A DNA stretch of 64,000 nt from Atopsyche davidsoni (Eukaryota > Arthropoda > Insecta > Trichoptera > Hydrobiosidae), in assembly GCA_022113835.1 (NCBI GenBank), contig JAILWY010000006.1, positions 10,152,501 through 10,216,500 on the forward strand, given 5' to 3'. The notes below the pieces were generated by a model that was not told the DNA's origin, searched no databases, and saw only the letters and a program-made list of their open reading frames with translations. The position numbers and the translations under genes are program-made. Position 1 is the first letter of the stretch. Each line of letters opens with the position of its first letter. Shown here in pieces: positions 20,630 to 32,779 of this stretch.

Positions 20630-23600
20630 ATTAATAATTTCAATCGAATATCCAGATAAGTGGTTATTCTGGATAATTATTTGTAAAAAAGGCGTTGAAA
20701 TCTTGATACCGAAAATTCCGTCAGCGTTTCAGGTGAAATTATTATACGTCGATTACACATTTCAATTAATCGAACGAACCTTAATAACTTGTTGATTAAT
20801 AACACTACTCTCTAGAGATCGCAAACCAAAAATAGAAGAACAAATTGTCACGTTTCCAGCGTTTTAATTATTCTTATCGAAGCAGATATTATAGAGTGGT
20901 TTCAACATCTAAAATATAGAAAATAAGCCAAATATAAAAATATGAACACTATCATAATTTGACACGATCACATTGTACATTATGATAACATACATGTTGA
21001 CATAATTACCTCGGAATCGGCACAGGTGATAAGTGAAAAAAATTATCACTGACCGCAAGGTTTGGCTATTTTCGTGCTATCCGCGGTAGCAACATATTTG
21101 CTAATTCTGGTAAAAAGTGTTGAAACAGTTTGTTATGCTCGACTAACAGTTCATACGTATCGCTTTGTGCGTAAATTAAAAAAATTATAGAAATCAAATT
21201 CGGGTTATTAAAATTTTCCATCACTGATTAGTTTAAAATATATGCAGTTAAATCAATAAATTGAACTGGATTTTTGTTAATTTACAACGAGTTTTTCTAC
21301 GGCATGCTAGTGTGAATTTTGATATTTACAGTTCAAAATGCAATTATATATTTTTTTGCATTTTTATAGAGTTTTCAAACTAAATTTTTTTTCATATATC
21401 TATCTAGATATAGTACATAAAATGGAATAATTAATGTTAAAAATCTACATATTTATTGATGAAAAAAAAAATTTTTATACAACCGTCCCCTCTTATTTAT
21501 TTTTATACGTAGAATGTTCAAATTCCTTCTTCAGTTTATCTAAGTGAGGATTTCTTCCAAATGCGAGTCAAAGTAATATTTACATCTAAAATGTAACATC
21601 TTGCCTTGCGACGTTTATCTAGAGACTTCCTTTGTGTTCAGTCCGTATTATGAGACTATTTGGTGTCAATCATAGAGACGTGAAGTCTCCATCCTCGTGC
21701 CCTTCTCCTCGCCATCTGCTTAAGAGACGGTCAATTATTAATCAAAATATTTTATTGACTTTCATGAATGGCTGCTCCAGCATTGTATTTTAATTATGAG
21801 TTCAGCTGTTACAAGACTTGAACGCACTATTGAGATATTTATCTTTATTAGTGGCACACTTATACAGAATGTTTTAAACGCGGTGTTTTAGTATATTGAT
21901 GTAAGTTTAGTAGTCAAGGACGGATATTGAACTGAGAAAATCTAGATATAATAGTCAAACCATTGATCTAAGAACATAACTCAAAATGCACAAAATGACT
22001 TCTAAATCATCTTTATAAATAGTCGATATTTTTTTTAAAAATATTTTTTGCAAATTTTTGATCAAAAGCAATAAAAAAAGTAACTACTGTTGTAGATTAT
22101 TTATTTCAACTAATTTTTCTGTCTCCTTCACACTACCGTGTTACTTTAACGATTATCTCTCTCTCCCACCGGAAGAACCCAGGAGTGTGTCGCAGAGGCA
22201 TGCGCAGAACCCATAAATTGTTTGATTAACAACCATGACTTCATTCCCAGAAAATGTATGCAAATTCAAAAGCCGAAACGTAGGAAGAATTTACTCGACA
22301 GAAATAATTTATATTATTATCTTAACAGGGTAAAATAAAAAATAAAAAAATAAATAGGTTCAGCATCTCAATGCGCCGTCTTTTTTTGACCAGTTTGAAG
22401 ATGATCGCAAAGTTTTATATAAATAGCTCGTCTAATCGGCCATTTGCATGAGAATTTTTTTCTTCATATGCTATTTTGCCGCAAGATATTGTGCTCACTC
22501 GTTCTTCGCCAGCATCACGTTTCTTCCGCAAGTTCCCATCCCATCTCCAAGAATGCGAGTTCCTAACTATGTGCGTACGTGACGCCGCGGACCGAAGGAG
22601 AGCGTTATCTTTCTGACATCCTTCCCACGCTAATGATGGACACAATCGAGCAAACACTATCAAAAGTCGAGTAATTGTTATAAAAAAAAATTTAGTATAA
22701 ATTTATAAGAAATGAAATAAAACAAAACTTCCAGAAAAAATATCAGAAATCATATATTTTATCCTGGGCATCGAAAATTATGGTTAGGATAACCAAAGTA
22801 TTAAATTCATTTTAAGCTATTTTTTGTTACACAAAAACTGCCAAAAAGAATTTCAAATAATCAAGTATTCATTAAAAACAACCTATTATCAAGAAATATA
22901 GCACAAAGTATCAAAAAATTATTTAGGTATACGTGTTATGTGGTTTTCGGCTTTATTATCGAGTATGCTCATAAACTATATATATAACTTTCTCGCCAAG
23001 AACAATATGTATATGTAATATCCCACTTTAACAATAAATGATAAATTTGATTATCAAAACAGACCGAATTCGGCTATGAAGTATATCGAGTAGTTTTAAT
23101 CGATTCGGTTAGCAAAATAGTTCGATAGTTCCCATCACTACTTCTCACATACATAATTATCGTACAAAGGACGCAGCTGATTATCCCAAATGAGCCGCGA
23201 GGGGCCGGGGAAGCTCGCCGCAGGGCCAATTTAAACTCAGGATTAAATAAATTAAATATGAATCACACGCAGGGTCGCCGACCTTCACGAGGATAATGAT
23301 TTTTGCACACGCTGTATATATCCATAGGAGGAACGACGAACTGTGTTACCCGATTCGGAGATATGTATGACATGTGTTGTTCTGAGAATTTATTGTATTG
23401 TCCTTCCAATGAGATTATCTGATAAAAACGCAAGGTAGAGAATGCAAATTTAATATGTAAAAAAAACTCCTCATGGATACACAGGTTTAGGATATTATTA
23501 TTATTTTTTCAATTTTGATTAATTTATTAATTATCTCCGCGTTTGAAGAGAATGTTAATCTCTAGGAAAAATCTTCAAGTTCTTTAAGAAGAAGAACTTA

Positions 23601-26100
23601 TTTGCTTGATTTTTTTTTGGACTCCCTTGTTCATGTCGTCTGTGCTTAGATATATCCTGCTATTAAAATGAATATCAATAAAAAAAATTATAATGCAATA
23701 TAAACTCAAATATAAAAAAAATATTCAGCTACTACGATTCACTATTTTTGTATTAGTTTCTACACAGATAAAATGACGAGTTTTCATGATGACTCATTCT
23801 TAAATAAACTACTAAGGTTAAAATATTAATACTTTATTTTACAATAAACTGTTTTGATTCCACAAATCAAGATTTATCATATCATTCCTTATTCAATGGT
23901 GGCAGGCTATAATCGTATGGACACTCCATCAAATCAAACCCCATGAGTCCAATTACCTAAGGAGTGATGAAGAGTGGGCTTTATATACTTCTACGTACGA
24001 CACTCTGACCCAAATCATACAAAGTCAACATGTCTCCTAGAGAGAGGGATGAAATGAATAAATACAGAACATAAACCATCGAACCTCATTTTAATCAAAT
24101 AATCGTTGTGTTTTTATCAATTGAATTAATTTAAATGTAGAAAATTAAAAATTAAACCACCCTGTCGTGGAGCAATCCACTGCGGCAGTATCGCAGGACG
24201 CTGGCCAGCCAGGGGTAAGGAAGCCAGACACAACCCCTGAATTATTTATTCCGAGTCCAATCGATGAGTCAACGACCCACATAATACCTCTGTCTGCTCG
24301 CCGGAACAAACATGCTCAATAAAATGCATGCCATGCATTATTCACTACTGGAATGGCTCCTAACCATCTCGTGGAATAGAGGATAGTCGATTATCCACCA
24401 GAGCGTCTCAGGTTGGAGTCTGCGCGGAGAAATATTTTTTTATTAATTCTGTGAAGAACAAAAATCATCATTAACTTCATAGATAATGAAAACTTGCCTT
24501 GTAACAAATTTTCACATATATTTTAATACTTTAATCAATGTATAGTCAAAAGGAAAATCTACCAATAAAAATATCTCTCTGACTCAGATTTTTTATAATC
24601 CTAATACATAACAATTTTCTTACAGAGCAGCGATTTTCTTTCTTACAGAGAAGTGTGGGTGTACAGATTTATTATTCATATTAGATGACTTTAGATGTCT
24701 CATACTTGAAAACTAATTAATCGTATAAATTTTAAATAAACAAGTATAAAACACGTGTCGTATCGGGGTTAAGTGTATTTCTAAGGATCTCAAGAATTAA
24801 AATTTGGGTAGCATTTTTTTTTAAATATATCAATTTAACCCAAGGACAATAAATACTCTCTCTGATACTGGTTCTGTTGATTTATTTATTTATAACATAT
24901 CATAACGTCAGTTGTTCAAGTATGTAGAAAACGCATTACTACACCGTTTCTTAACGCTTTTCACATTAGTTGCAATTTATTTATACATATATTCATATAT
25001 TAACCCAGTTCGTACACTACTTACATAATTATTCATCACGTGAGTGTTTATGATAATCCACCGCTTTAATGGCGTTATATTTACCCCATTTTTTTAATAC
25101 TTTCGGTTAAGACATAAAGCCATAACTTAAATACACCCATGTATATTATACATATTTCATTTTTATATGATTTTAAAGTAAGTTTTTACATACTTCAATA
25201 TGTAATAAAAATATAATTCTTTCAATCTCTATCAGAGTCAATAAAGTCAGCTGGAACACAAAAGCTCTAATTATTTTTCTTTTTAAAAGCTCACCAGAGA
25301 ATCTGAAATTTTGCAGGTGGCTTTGTATACATGAAAGCCGTCATTGTGAAACATTGTTTATATAGAAAATAAACACAGTTTTCAGATCTTAGTTTAATAT
25401 TATTTTAACAATGTTATTTTTAAGTCTTCAGCTCTGATAGTTTTGTACCAGCTGTGCTTATTTTATTGTCATTATTAAAAGTTTGTTGTATCCGTTATTG
25501 TTTAATATTATTCTGATAATAAAATATTTATATATGAAATATGAATGACCCGACTCGACTGTCCCAAATTAGTAAGAAATTATTTTTTTAATTTTAAGTT
25601 TAGTCAAGTATAAATTAGAATTATTATAAGTAAAGCTTGAGAGTCTAAATAGTTTTGCACAGAATAGCACCAAATATGTTACGTATGTTTCTAAAAAACA
25701 CATACAATATCAAATGAGCGAAAATAATTATAAAAAAACTGTACTTGATGTATTTTATTCCAATGAAAAAATTATGAACGTATTAAGTTTTTAAACTGTA
25801 AATTTAAATATCTTAATAGCTATGAGCCTAAAACAATTTTTTATTTGTGAGCACTAAGGCTTTCCAGTACTACCCTCATTTTTTTTACTCACTTAACCGT
25901 TTCATACTTGTTGTTTGTATAAACCAGTCTATCGCGGATCCTCTGAGATTTTTTTGTGCCCTCTGTTGCGCGGCTCTGTTAAAACATTTCTTTGAGTTAA
26001 CTGATTGTACTTTTGTTCGCTGAGAAAGACTAATCACACTTCTAAAGCTCGCTAAGTTTTCAAATAGTTTAATTCAAGTACTTTTATCATTACACGGATT
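20630..26100. other. Long AT-rich intergenic stretch
   Basis: No supported gene. GC-richer patches at 22430-22650, 23190-23300 and 24140-24430 have no recognisable frames. The last ends in a tRNA-like CTCAGGTTGGAGTCTG phrase (about 24408) that may be a B box of an old SINE. Confidence 0.45.
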
Positions 26101-26891
26101 TAAGAATGCTTAAATTGGCCCATTTCTCAAGCCTGCTTTATTTCGCGGAGGGTAGTAAAAAAAGCTCGATGTATTGCACCAGCTGGGGCCGCGATCGCCT
26201 TGCCGGTCTGCAGAATAAAAGCACATTAGTAATTGTTTTTTTGTTGGTTTATTTTATAATGCTTTTGTTTTTCGTTTATTTGAAAGATAAGAAAACCTCA
26301 CGTTTCATAACTAACCCTCGGCAATTCACAGCGATCTTAAAAACTGGTTTAACTAAGCACTGTTCTATAGTAATAAAATATTATTTCTCAAAAGCAATTT
26401 TCCAAACATCATACTCTTTAATAAAAAGCAATATATTACTTGTAGACAATGTAAACAAGAACAACCGAAATAAAAGAAATGAGACAATAAAAATATACCA
26501 ACGAGATAATAAAATACAAGATATCCAAAATATAATCTTTTTTAAAATAATATTTTTGGCACACTTATAATAACCCAATAGCAAATCAATGTACATTTTT
26601 TAATTATAATATAAATATAAGCCAAGATTATTTTTGCACACACAGGCTTATTATGTAAACAATATGGTTTAGGTAAACAATTAACCTAAAAAAAAAAATT
26701 CTTACTCAGTCTCAGGTCTAAATTATCAAGTGAAGTCGATTCGCAAAAAACGATGGTTTGAAATTAAAAAATATTTTCAATGACCTATTTGCGTTGTTTG
26801 ACGAATGAATCGGTTATTCGAAAACATATTTCTAGCTCATCTTAAAATAAATGTCGATAGACGACGAACTGTGGATCGTTAATTACGGACA

Positions 26892-27113
26892 ATGTCCAAT
26901 CTAATATCTTCTGTTCCCGCTTCGGACGTCGTTAAAGTCACAGGAACACTTTCTGGACAATTCTTGGCAACTGCTCCTACCCTGATAATGTATGAACACA
27001 CGTTGGATGATTCGACAAGGAAGAAGAGTGCTCTAATTTCTAAATGCGACAAACGAAACAACAGCTTTCAGGTCTGGCATCAGCCAATTCGTGACTACGG
27101 GCTAATAGAGTGA
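26892..27113 (+). CDS. Possible small gene or first exon, 73 residues
   Basis: An ATG at 26892 in context GGACAATGT is preceded in frame by a TAA. The frame runs to TGA at 27111-27113. Codon choice and amino-acid mix look protein-like: MSNLISSVPASDVVKVTG, then LSGQFLATAPTLIMYEH, then a charged part KCDKRNNSFQ. A weak donor (CAG|GTCTGG) follows FQ, so it could also be a first exon. There is no signal peptide of classical form and no known domain. The opposite strand is also open for 60 codons and is taken as a shadow. Confidence 0.3.
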   Translation: MSNLISSVPASDVVKVTGTLSGQFLATAPTLIMYEHTLDDSTRKKSALISKCDKRNNSFQVWHQPIRDYGLIE

Positions 27114-27198
27114 CAAATAAAATGGGACTCTAATATTAATAGTATCTCATAAATAATATGAAATTTTAAAGAAATTATTTTTACCTCTGGTTTTATGG

Positions 27199-27236
27199 GT
27201 GTGAAGATGGCCCGATACTGGGACCAAAACGTCGGA
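27199..27236 (+). ncRNA. Degenerate hammerhead motif (family C)
   Basis: TGAAGATGGCCC, then GGGACC, then AAAACGTCGG reproduce the family C layout. C3 of CTGAAGA has become G and the G of GAAA has become A. It is therefore likely to be inactive. Confidence 0.45.
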
Positions 27237-27239
27237 TGC

Positions 27240-29740
27240 AATTCCAATAACAACGCCTATCAAAATCTACAAATAAGTAGAATTTTCAATAAATATTTGG
27301 TAATCTGCAATTAGACTCTAAAATGGACTTCTTCGAGGTGTAATATTTTTCAACAACCACACTTTTTTCTTAATCTAATGGTTAGATTCTCAATTCAGTT
27401 TTTTTAGATACAATGCAATTGATGCATGCTATTTGTGAATAATATTAATTACTTTTAGGTATTAATACGTAAGAAATTCAGTTTACTTATACTGTACATT
27501 ATTTTTTTTCTAACGAAGCAATCTACCATACTCAGACTTTTCACAGATATAAAAATGTATACGATATTATATTTTACTATAGAGTAATCAGGTATTCCAT
27601 ATTTTATATAAAAAGCAAAAATAAATAAATTTCTTGTAACGTATGAAAAAAAAAGTGTAAATAATTTATATTTATTTTTAGTACGGTTGTTATATTTTCA
27701 GTTGATTCCGCCAGGACAGTAAAATCTAGCATGTTATGAAATTGCATATAATTCGTGAAGAATATATTTTATTCTTGACATTTTATTATCACTGGGATAT
27801 TTATGATTTTCAGGTGGCTTTGTTATGTTTTTCGCATCACGCGATAGGCACAATGTATAAAATATAAAAATTCACAAAAAATAAAGAATACTACAAAAAT
27901 CCAAAAATTTCTGAAAAATTCTACATTTATAAAATGCATCGTTTTTTGAAAAAAAAAAAAAAACCAGTATATGACTTTTTAAAATATGTTTTTATATAGT
28001 TAATATTTTATTTGTAATTCCTCTAATATCTATTTCAAGCTTTGATTTTATCGTATATATTATCAAAATCATACTTTTTTTAATTTTAAATTAATTATAT
28101 GACAATAATTTAAGTTATATAATAAATAACAGTTTTAAAATGATACATATAAAAACCTAAAATATTGTATTTGATATTTTTGTATTATGAAATAAATGTA
28201 GCATATTTTACATAATGCTAAAAATGCTTTTACACGAAATTAAACAATAGCCAAAAAAAACTAGATTTATAAATCCTAACATACAAAATGGCTGCCATAA
28301 GTTAAAACTTTTAAAACAAAACAGCTATTTGCTTGGCGTCTTTTATAGACCAGCTGTGTTTCCATAAACATACATAAAGCCGACCCAATCCATATTATGA
28401 TTCAATAATGGCGTGACTCCCTCAGGAACGGAAGCTTTCATAATACTTATCTTCTAAAGCCTTCCTAAAAAACGCCAAAAGCTCAGACAAAATCTGTCTG
28501 AGCTTCCGCGCGCTTAGGAAACCTAAAACGTTTATGTGGTCTTTAATTAAAGCTTAGCTCTAAAGGATTACAATTGGTTAATTCTAATTCCTTGGAGTAT
28601 TTTTTAAAAGCTTTTACTATATATAATCACTTCGTGTTTATAACTATCGACAAATAAATCACCGAAAAAAGATATATTGCAAGACATATTAAATAACAAT
28701 TGCCTTCCGTAGTTTTGAGAGGATACGAAGTGGAGTGATATTTATCACTGTATATGAGTCGTTAAAATGATTTTTGATCACTTAATCGTTAAGTTGTATT
28801 GGATTAGAATCGGTAGCACTTCTGCTTAATTAATATTTAATACCGTAGATATGAAAAAATAACTGAACATCTTATCTATCTATCTAGTTAACAATGTTGC
28901 AAAAGGGTTGTTGTTAAGAATCAGAGAGTAGTCTAATCATCTTTATCCTTTTATTCTCAAGCAAGTATAAAATGTACATTTGAATAAATTTAAACAGGCA
29001 ACCTAGATAGACGTTTTTGTTTAGTGTGCAGTGGTATTTTAAATATAAGTCTCGTCAGCGTATAAACATAGTTGAAATTAATGTCGAGTTTAATTAGTTG
29101 TTATTAGGCATCTGCGAGCATCGTGACGCTTCGTGCCCGGGTCGAATGCGGGCGATCCTATTCCAGCGAGACTGATAGGTCCTTATAAGAACATTAAGGT
29201 AAGTTGAAGGCTTCGCCAGTAGGCCAGCGTGCACATAAGTCAGCGTATTCTCAATCGTGAGGCCCAGCAGACTCCAAACTGTGCGTCGCACAACAATTTG
29301 TGCTAGATTTTGATATTTGAAAATAACTAAGCAGCCTGCATACGCACAACGCAAAAAAAGATTTCATAAGCTAATCGCTGTTTTGATGTCGAATATTTCG
29401 CAGAGTGTGTAGGGAGCTTAAAAAATATGGTGTAATACCATAAAACTATGATGCAAAAAAGGGTTACCTGCAATAAGATGGTTTTCACCTATGTGGGAGC
29501 AAAAGCAATAAAACTGTAGTTTGCTTTTATACAAGTCAGTTTATTATGCAACTAAGACCATTTAAGTAAATATTACGATATAAGTAGTATGAGTATATAA
29601 ATATAGTAAATAGTTCTTCACGTAGCGATTTTAGACTACAAATAATGATATTTGTATTATATGTTTAAATATGTCTATTTTGTGGATTGAACTTCAATCA
29701 AGTACGTTTTAATTACCTTTATAGGCTTATATTACTTACT
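27240..29740. other. AT-rich intergenic DNA with one strong hairpin
   Basis: Nothing coding was recognised. A hairpin lies at 28462-28520. An open minus-strand block at 29094-29354 is moderately GC-rich but unrecognised. Confidence 0.45.
28462..28520. repeat. Nested perfect hairpin
   Basis: The inner arms AAGCTCAGACA (28479-28489) and TGTCTGAGCTT (28495-28505) pair perfectly over 11 bp with a 5-base loop. An outer pair, TTCCTAA (28462-28468) and TTAGGAA (28514-28520), extends it. Confidence 0.7.
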
Positions 29741-29741
29741 T

Positions 29742-29953
29742 ATATGATTAGGCATATTTTTTCACACATTGAAAATATTGATTGGCCTGGGCACATTGGT
29801 TCAACAGAGGTGACTCGTTAGTACAAGGGTCAGTACACCGGTCATGTAAGCTTGGAGAGATGTAGGTTCAAATCCTACACAAGTCACGGTGACATTTTTC
29901 TGAGAGCTTCTTTAAATAATTTTCAATGTGTGAAAAAATATGCCTAATCATAT
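29742..29953 (+). mobile_element. 212-bp inverted-repeat element carrying a tRNA-like unit
   Basis: A perfect 35-bp terminal inverted repeat spans 29742-29776 and 29919-29953. Between the arms lie a short spacer (GGCCTGGGCACATTGG, 29784-29799), a tRNA-like unit (29810-29887) and a tail with TTTTTCTGAGAG. No target duplication is obvious. The spacer, tRNA unit, tail and outermost GCCTAATCATATTA are shared with 35099-35472. It reads like a MITE or foldback element that holds a Pol III promoter. Confidence 0.7.
29810..29887 (+). ncRNA. tRNA-Thr(UGU)-like sequence with A and B boxes
   Basis: The acceptor strands GTGACT (29810-29815) and AGTCAC (29882-29887) pair perfectly. The A box TAGTACAAGGG (29819-29829) fits TRGYNNARNNG and the B box GGTTCAAATCC (29865-29875) is canonical. 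The anticodon loop region GGTCATGTAAGC resembles GGTCTTGTAAACC of tRNA-Thr(UGU), but U33 is A and the stem is mispaired. It is therefore tRNA-derived rather than a working tRNA, while its Pol III promoter looks intact. Confidence 0.6.
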
Positions 29954-30305
29954 TAATATGTTTCAATAATAATCCACGTCAATAATTTTTGGCAGCATTA
30001 TAATACTGTGTTTTTTTTTTGGTATAATTTCCCAAGTTTTGGATTTAGTACCGGGGCCATATTCATCGATTTTTAATTCATTTTCTGTCAAGAGAGTTTC
30101 AGTACCGGGTTAAAAAAGTCAACAAAAATACGACATCATACATAACAACACAGCTTATTTAGATATTGAATATTCATTTAAACGTTTTACGATAAAAATT
30201 ATGCTCTCGCATGCAATAAGAGCTACTGCAATAAAATTAAATGGTAAATATATTTTTTTAAGTCTTTTATAAAATAAATATCAACATAATTAATACAAAA
30301 TAAAT

Positions 30306-30527
30306 TTATGATTCGGCGCGGCCCACAGGTTGGTGGCCGCTGGCGCTGACATAGTACCGCACAGTTGGCACGACAGAGCCGCTCTTGGCCGTGGCATCCA
30401 TAACGTGTTTTGCGTCCATAGTGCGGATGTCTGGGTAAGCCTTAAAGGCAAGCAAAAAGCGAACCCGCCGTGGGTTACTAACTGTGCCTGTACGTGGCTT
30501 ACGACTGCAGGTAACCTCACCTGACTG
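30306..30527 (-). CDS. Candidate terminal exon or gene fragment, unknown
   Basis: This minus-strand frame of 73 codons ends in TAA (30308-30306) and is bounded upstream by TAG TAA. It reads CSRKPRTGTVSNPRRVRF, LLAFKAYPDIRTMDAKHV, MDATAKSGSVVPTVRYYV, SASGHQPVGRAES. The block is far richer in GC than its flanks, and the GC drops just after the stop, as expected at a coding end. Another minus-strand frame over the same bases is also open, with a less natural composition. A possible acceptor (ACCTGCAG) lies at about 30507. No domain is recognised. It could be a transposon-derived fragment. Confidence 0.35.
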   Translation of the reverse strand, partial: QSGEVTCSRKPRTGTVSNPRRVRFLLAFKAYPDIRTMDAKHVMDATAKSGSVVPTVRYYVSASGHQPVGRAES

Positions 30528-30855
30528 TTACTAACCGTCTACATTATCATTAGGCAGTTCGTTCCACTTCGGGAGCATTCACACTTTAAATATCATTAAG
30601 CTATGAGACTAATACAAAACACAGTTGTACAGCAAAATTGTGAGATTTTTAGAAACACCAACAATGATACTCTGTAATCTTATAAAGTTATCTTAAAAAT
30701 AATTAAGATTGTGTGGAGCAGTATTTAGCGCAGTTAGATTTCATCTCTAATGTGATCGACGTATGACAAAAGATGGCTCTAGCATTTATTTCGCAACGTT
30801 AGAAGTTAATTTCCTTTTTTTGCGTTCAGCAGTAGACCATGATTTGATTTCTTGA

Positions 30856-30956
30856 GTGTTGAGCAGGTTAAAGTTTTAAGTCCTCCAACATTTCAGGGAC
30901 CAACTTCATCCACCATGAAAATCCCTGGCTGAAAACGTCAAGCAGCTCAACACCCG
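30856..30956. repeat. Degraded palindromic family C repeat
   Basis: The arms AGTGTTGAGCAGGTTAAAG (about 30856) and CGTCAAGCAGCTCAACAC (about 30936) are inverted, with CCTGAAAT and GGCTGAAAACGTC core remnants inside. It resembles the hairpin at 59780-59876. Confidence 0.4.
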
Positions 30957-32743
30957 AGAAACCATATCGTTTTTTAACAACGGCTGCCAAAAACCAAGAA
31001 CATACCTAAATTATTACCAGTTGAAAAGTTTGGCCGTTAAATGAATCGTCAAAGCCTGCTTTTGGTAGTTTTAATGAATAATAACATTTAACTGCTTATT
31101 TAAATTTTAAATGAGGAATTTTAAATTTCTTCCCAGAGTGGGTATGTCGACTTCTGTGAGTACATCAATTTGTTTTCACTCGATTCCGATAGAAAATATA
31201 GTACATGCTTAATTTGTAAACAGCCTGAATTGCTCGTGCAATAATTGCTCGTATTCCCAGGGTTGTTCTTTGAGACGGATTCCCCGAATGCCGGCAGAAT
31301 TCCTGCATTTCGTTTCATCTATATTAAGACGTACATTACAGTCGGTAATCTTGTCCGAAGCATCTCTTGAATAACTCTGCTGGGAGCAGTGAGTTATTCG
31401 AAACACTTGCACTTATCTCGAGTGCGCTTGGACCAAGTGCACGTATGCAAGTCGACTATTTTAAACCGGGTGTGATGCGATAAGGATGGCCGTAATCGAT
31501 TTAAATCGAATTATTCATACATAATAATAATCCCAAATATAAAAAAATTAAAGGGAGAATGATACGTTTTATTGTCGTATTCAGATAGAAGTTAAAAAAT
31601 CTCTCAATCGACAAGAATTAGTTTCTCAGTTAATACGAAACGTGTATCTCATTTCAAAAGACAAAACTCTGCACCTGAACAGAATACGTAGTAGTAGCAA
31701 AACTTAATTAAAATCTAAATCAAATTATAAGATCTCTGATTTCCGTTGAATAATAAATTATCCAACATTTGAATTAAAAATCAATGGTTGCTTTTTTTAG
31801 TAAAGAAATTTTTCAGGGTTGAATATCCCACTTCGAAATCAAACATAATCAGTTATTATATAAAATCGAACATCCGACTATACGCATTCGATAATTCCCA
31901 TCATTAGAGTATGCAAGCCGAGGCTGAGGCATGGCCATTTGTGCGATATATGGCGGACCAAGGATTATTCAAAGTTGCAGAAAATGTTTCCACTCATGCC
32001 CACATTCCCTAGAAAATATCTGACTATATTTATATTTATATATACTTCGAAAAGTTGGAAGTTGTAAGCGGATATGAACATCGCACAAATGCACTGGTTT
32101 CGTTTTCAGCTTTTCAACTCATGCTTTTTTGCTTAATGATATTCCTTTAGTCGGAAGATGACCCGGTGAGTAAGCAATTAGAAGCGTTTCGAGGTGACTG
32201 TCTTTCTACATCTCTGGCTTTTAATACTCGTGAGGATATGAGGATACAGTAAAAAAGCTGTTTTTAAAATACAATTCTAACACTTTTTTTTATATGAAAT
32301 AATTTTTATAAAACATCCATTTCATTGTTGGAAGGCTTAGGCTGTGTATCTGATAAGGCTTGCACAAATTATGTGCCATATTTTCAGTAACTAATGTACG
32401 CACTCCGCGATAAGTCTCTGATTGGTGTAAATCATTTCGGTCCGCTGCTATCTAGATGCGAAATAACGGCTCTGGGTGAAGCAGGGCTCGGATTAAAGTG
32501 TAATACGTGCAGTCGCAGGCTTACAACGTCAAAATGATAGATTACGGACGATAAAATATAGAGGTGGTTATCCAAAGCTGATTTTTTTCGGCCTTAATGT
32601 AATTCAGCAGATATTATGTAAAAAAAAAAAAACGTACCAAGGTATTTTCAGAATGCAATCAATATACTTTTTTGAAGGTTAGTTAAAATGTTTCAAGGTT
32701 TTAGTGGCTGCCGTTAAAAGCACTTGTTTTCAAGTTTTTTTTT

Positions 32744-32779
32744 TATCTAACGTTTCGACTTCATGTCCAAGTCTTCTGC
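32744..32779 (-). repeat. Degenerate hammerhead-like motif (family C)
   Basis: The minus strand reads CAGAAGA, a perfect GACTT/AAGTC stem, then CGAAACGTTAG. The 5' core has T4 changed to A, and stem I is not paired. Confidence 0.4.

Noticed and set aside
22270..22296. CCGAAACGTAGGAAG as a hammerhead 3' half
   Set aside because: No CTGANGA core or stem II precedes it at a usable distance.
24330..24430. Possible complete tRNA near GGATAGTCGATTATCC
   Set aside because: The T arm does not pair properly and no acceptor stem could be drawn.
26106..26570. Open frame of 154 codons, the longest plus-strand frame
   Set aside because: After the first 40 codons it is Lys/Asn/Ile/Phe-rich translation of AT-rich DNA with no domain or splice signal.
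29810..29887. Functional tRNA-Thr gene
   Set aside because: U33 is replaced, the anticodon stem is mispaired, and the unit is embedded in a mobile element.
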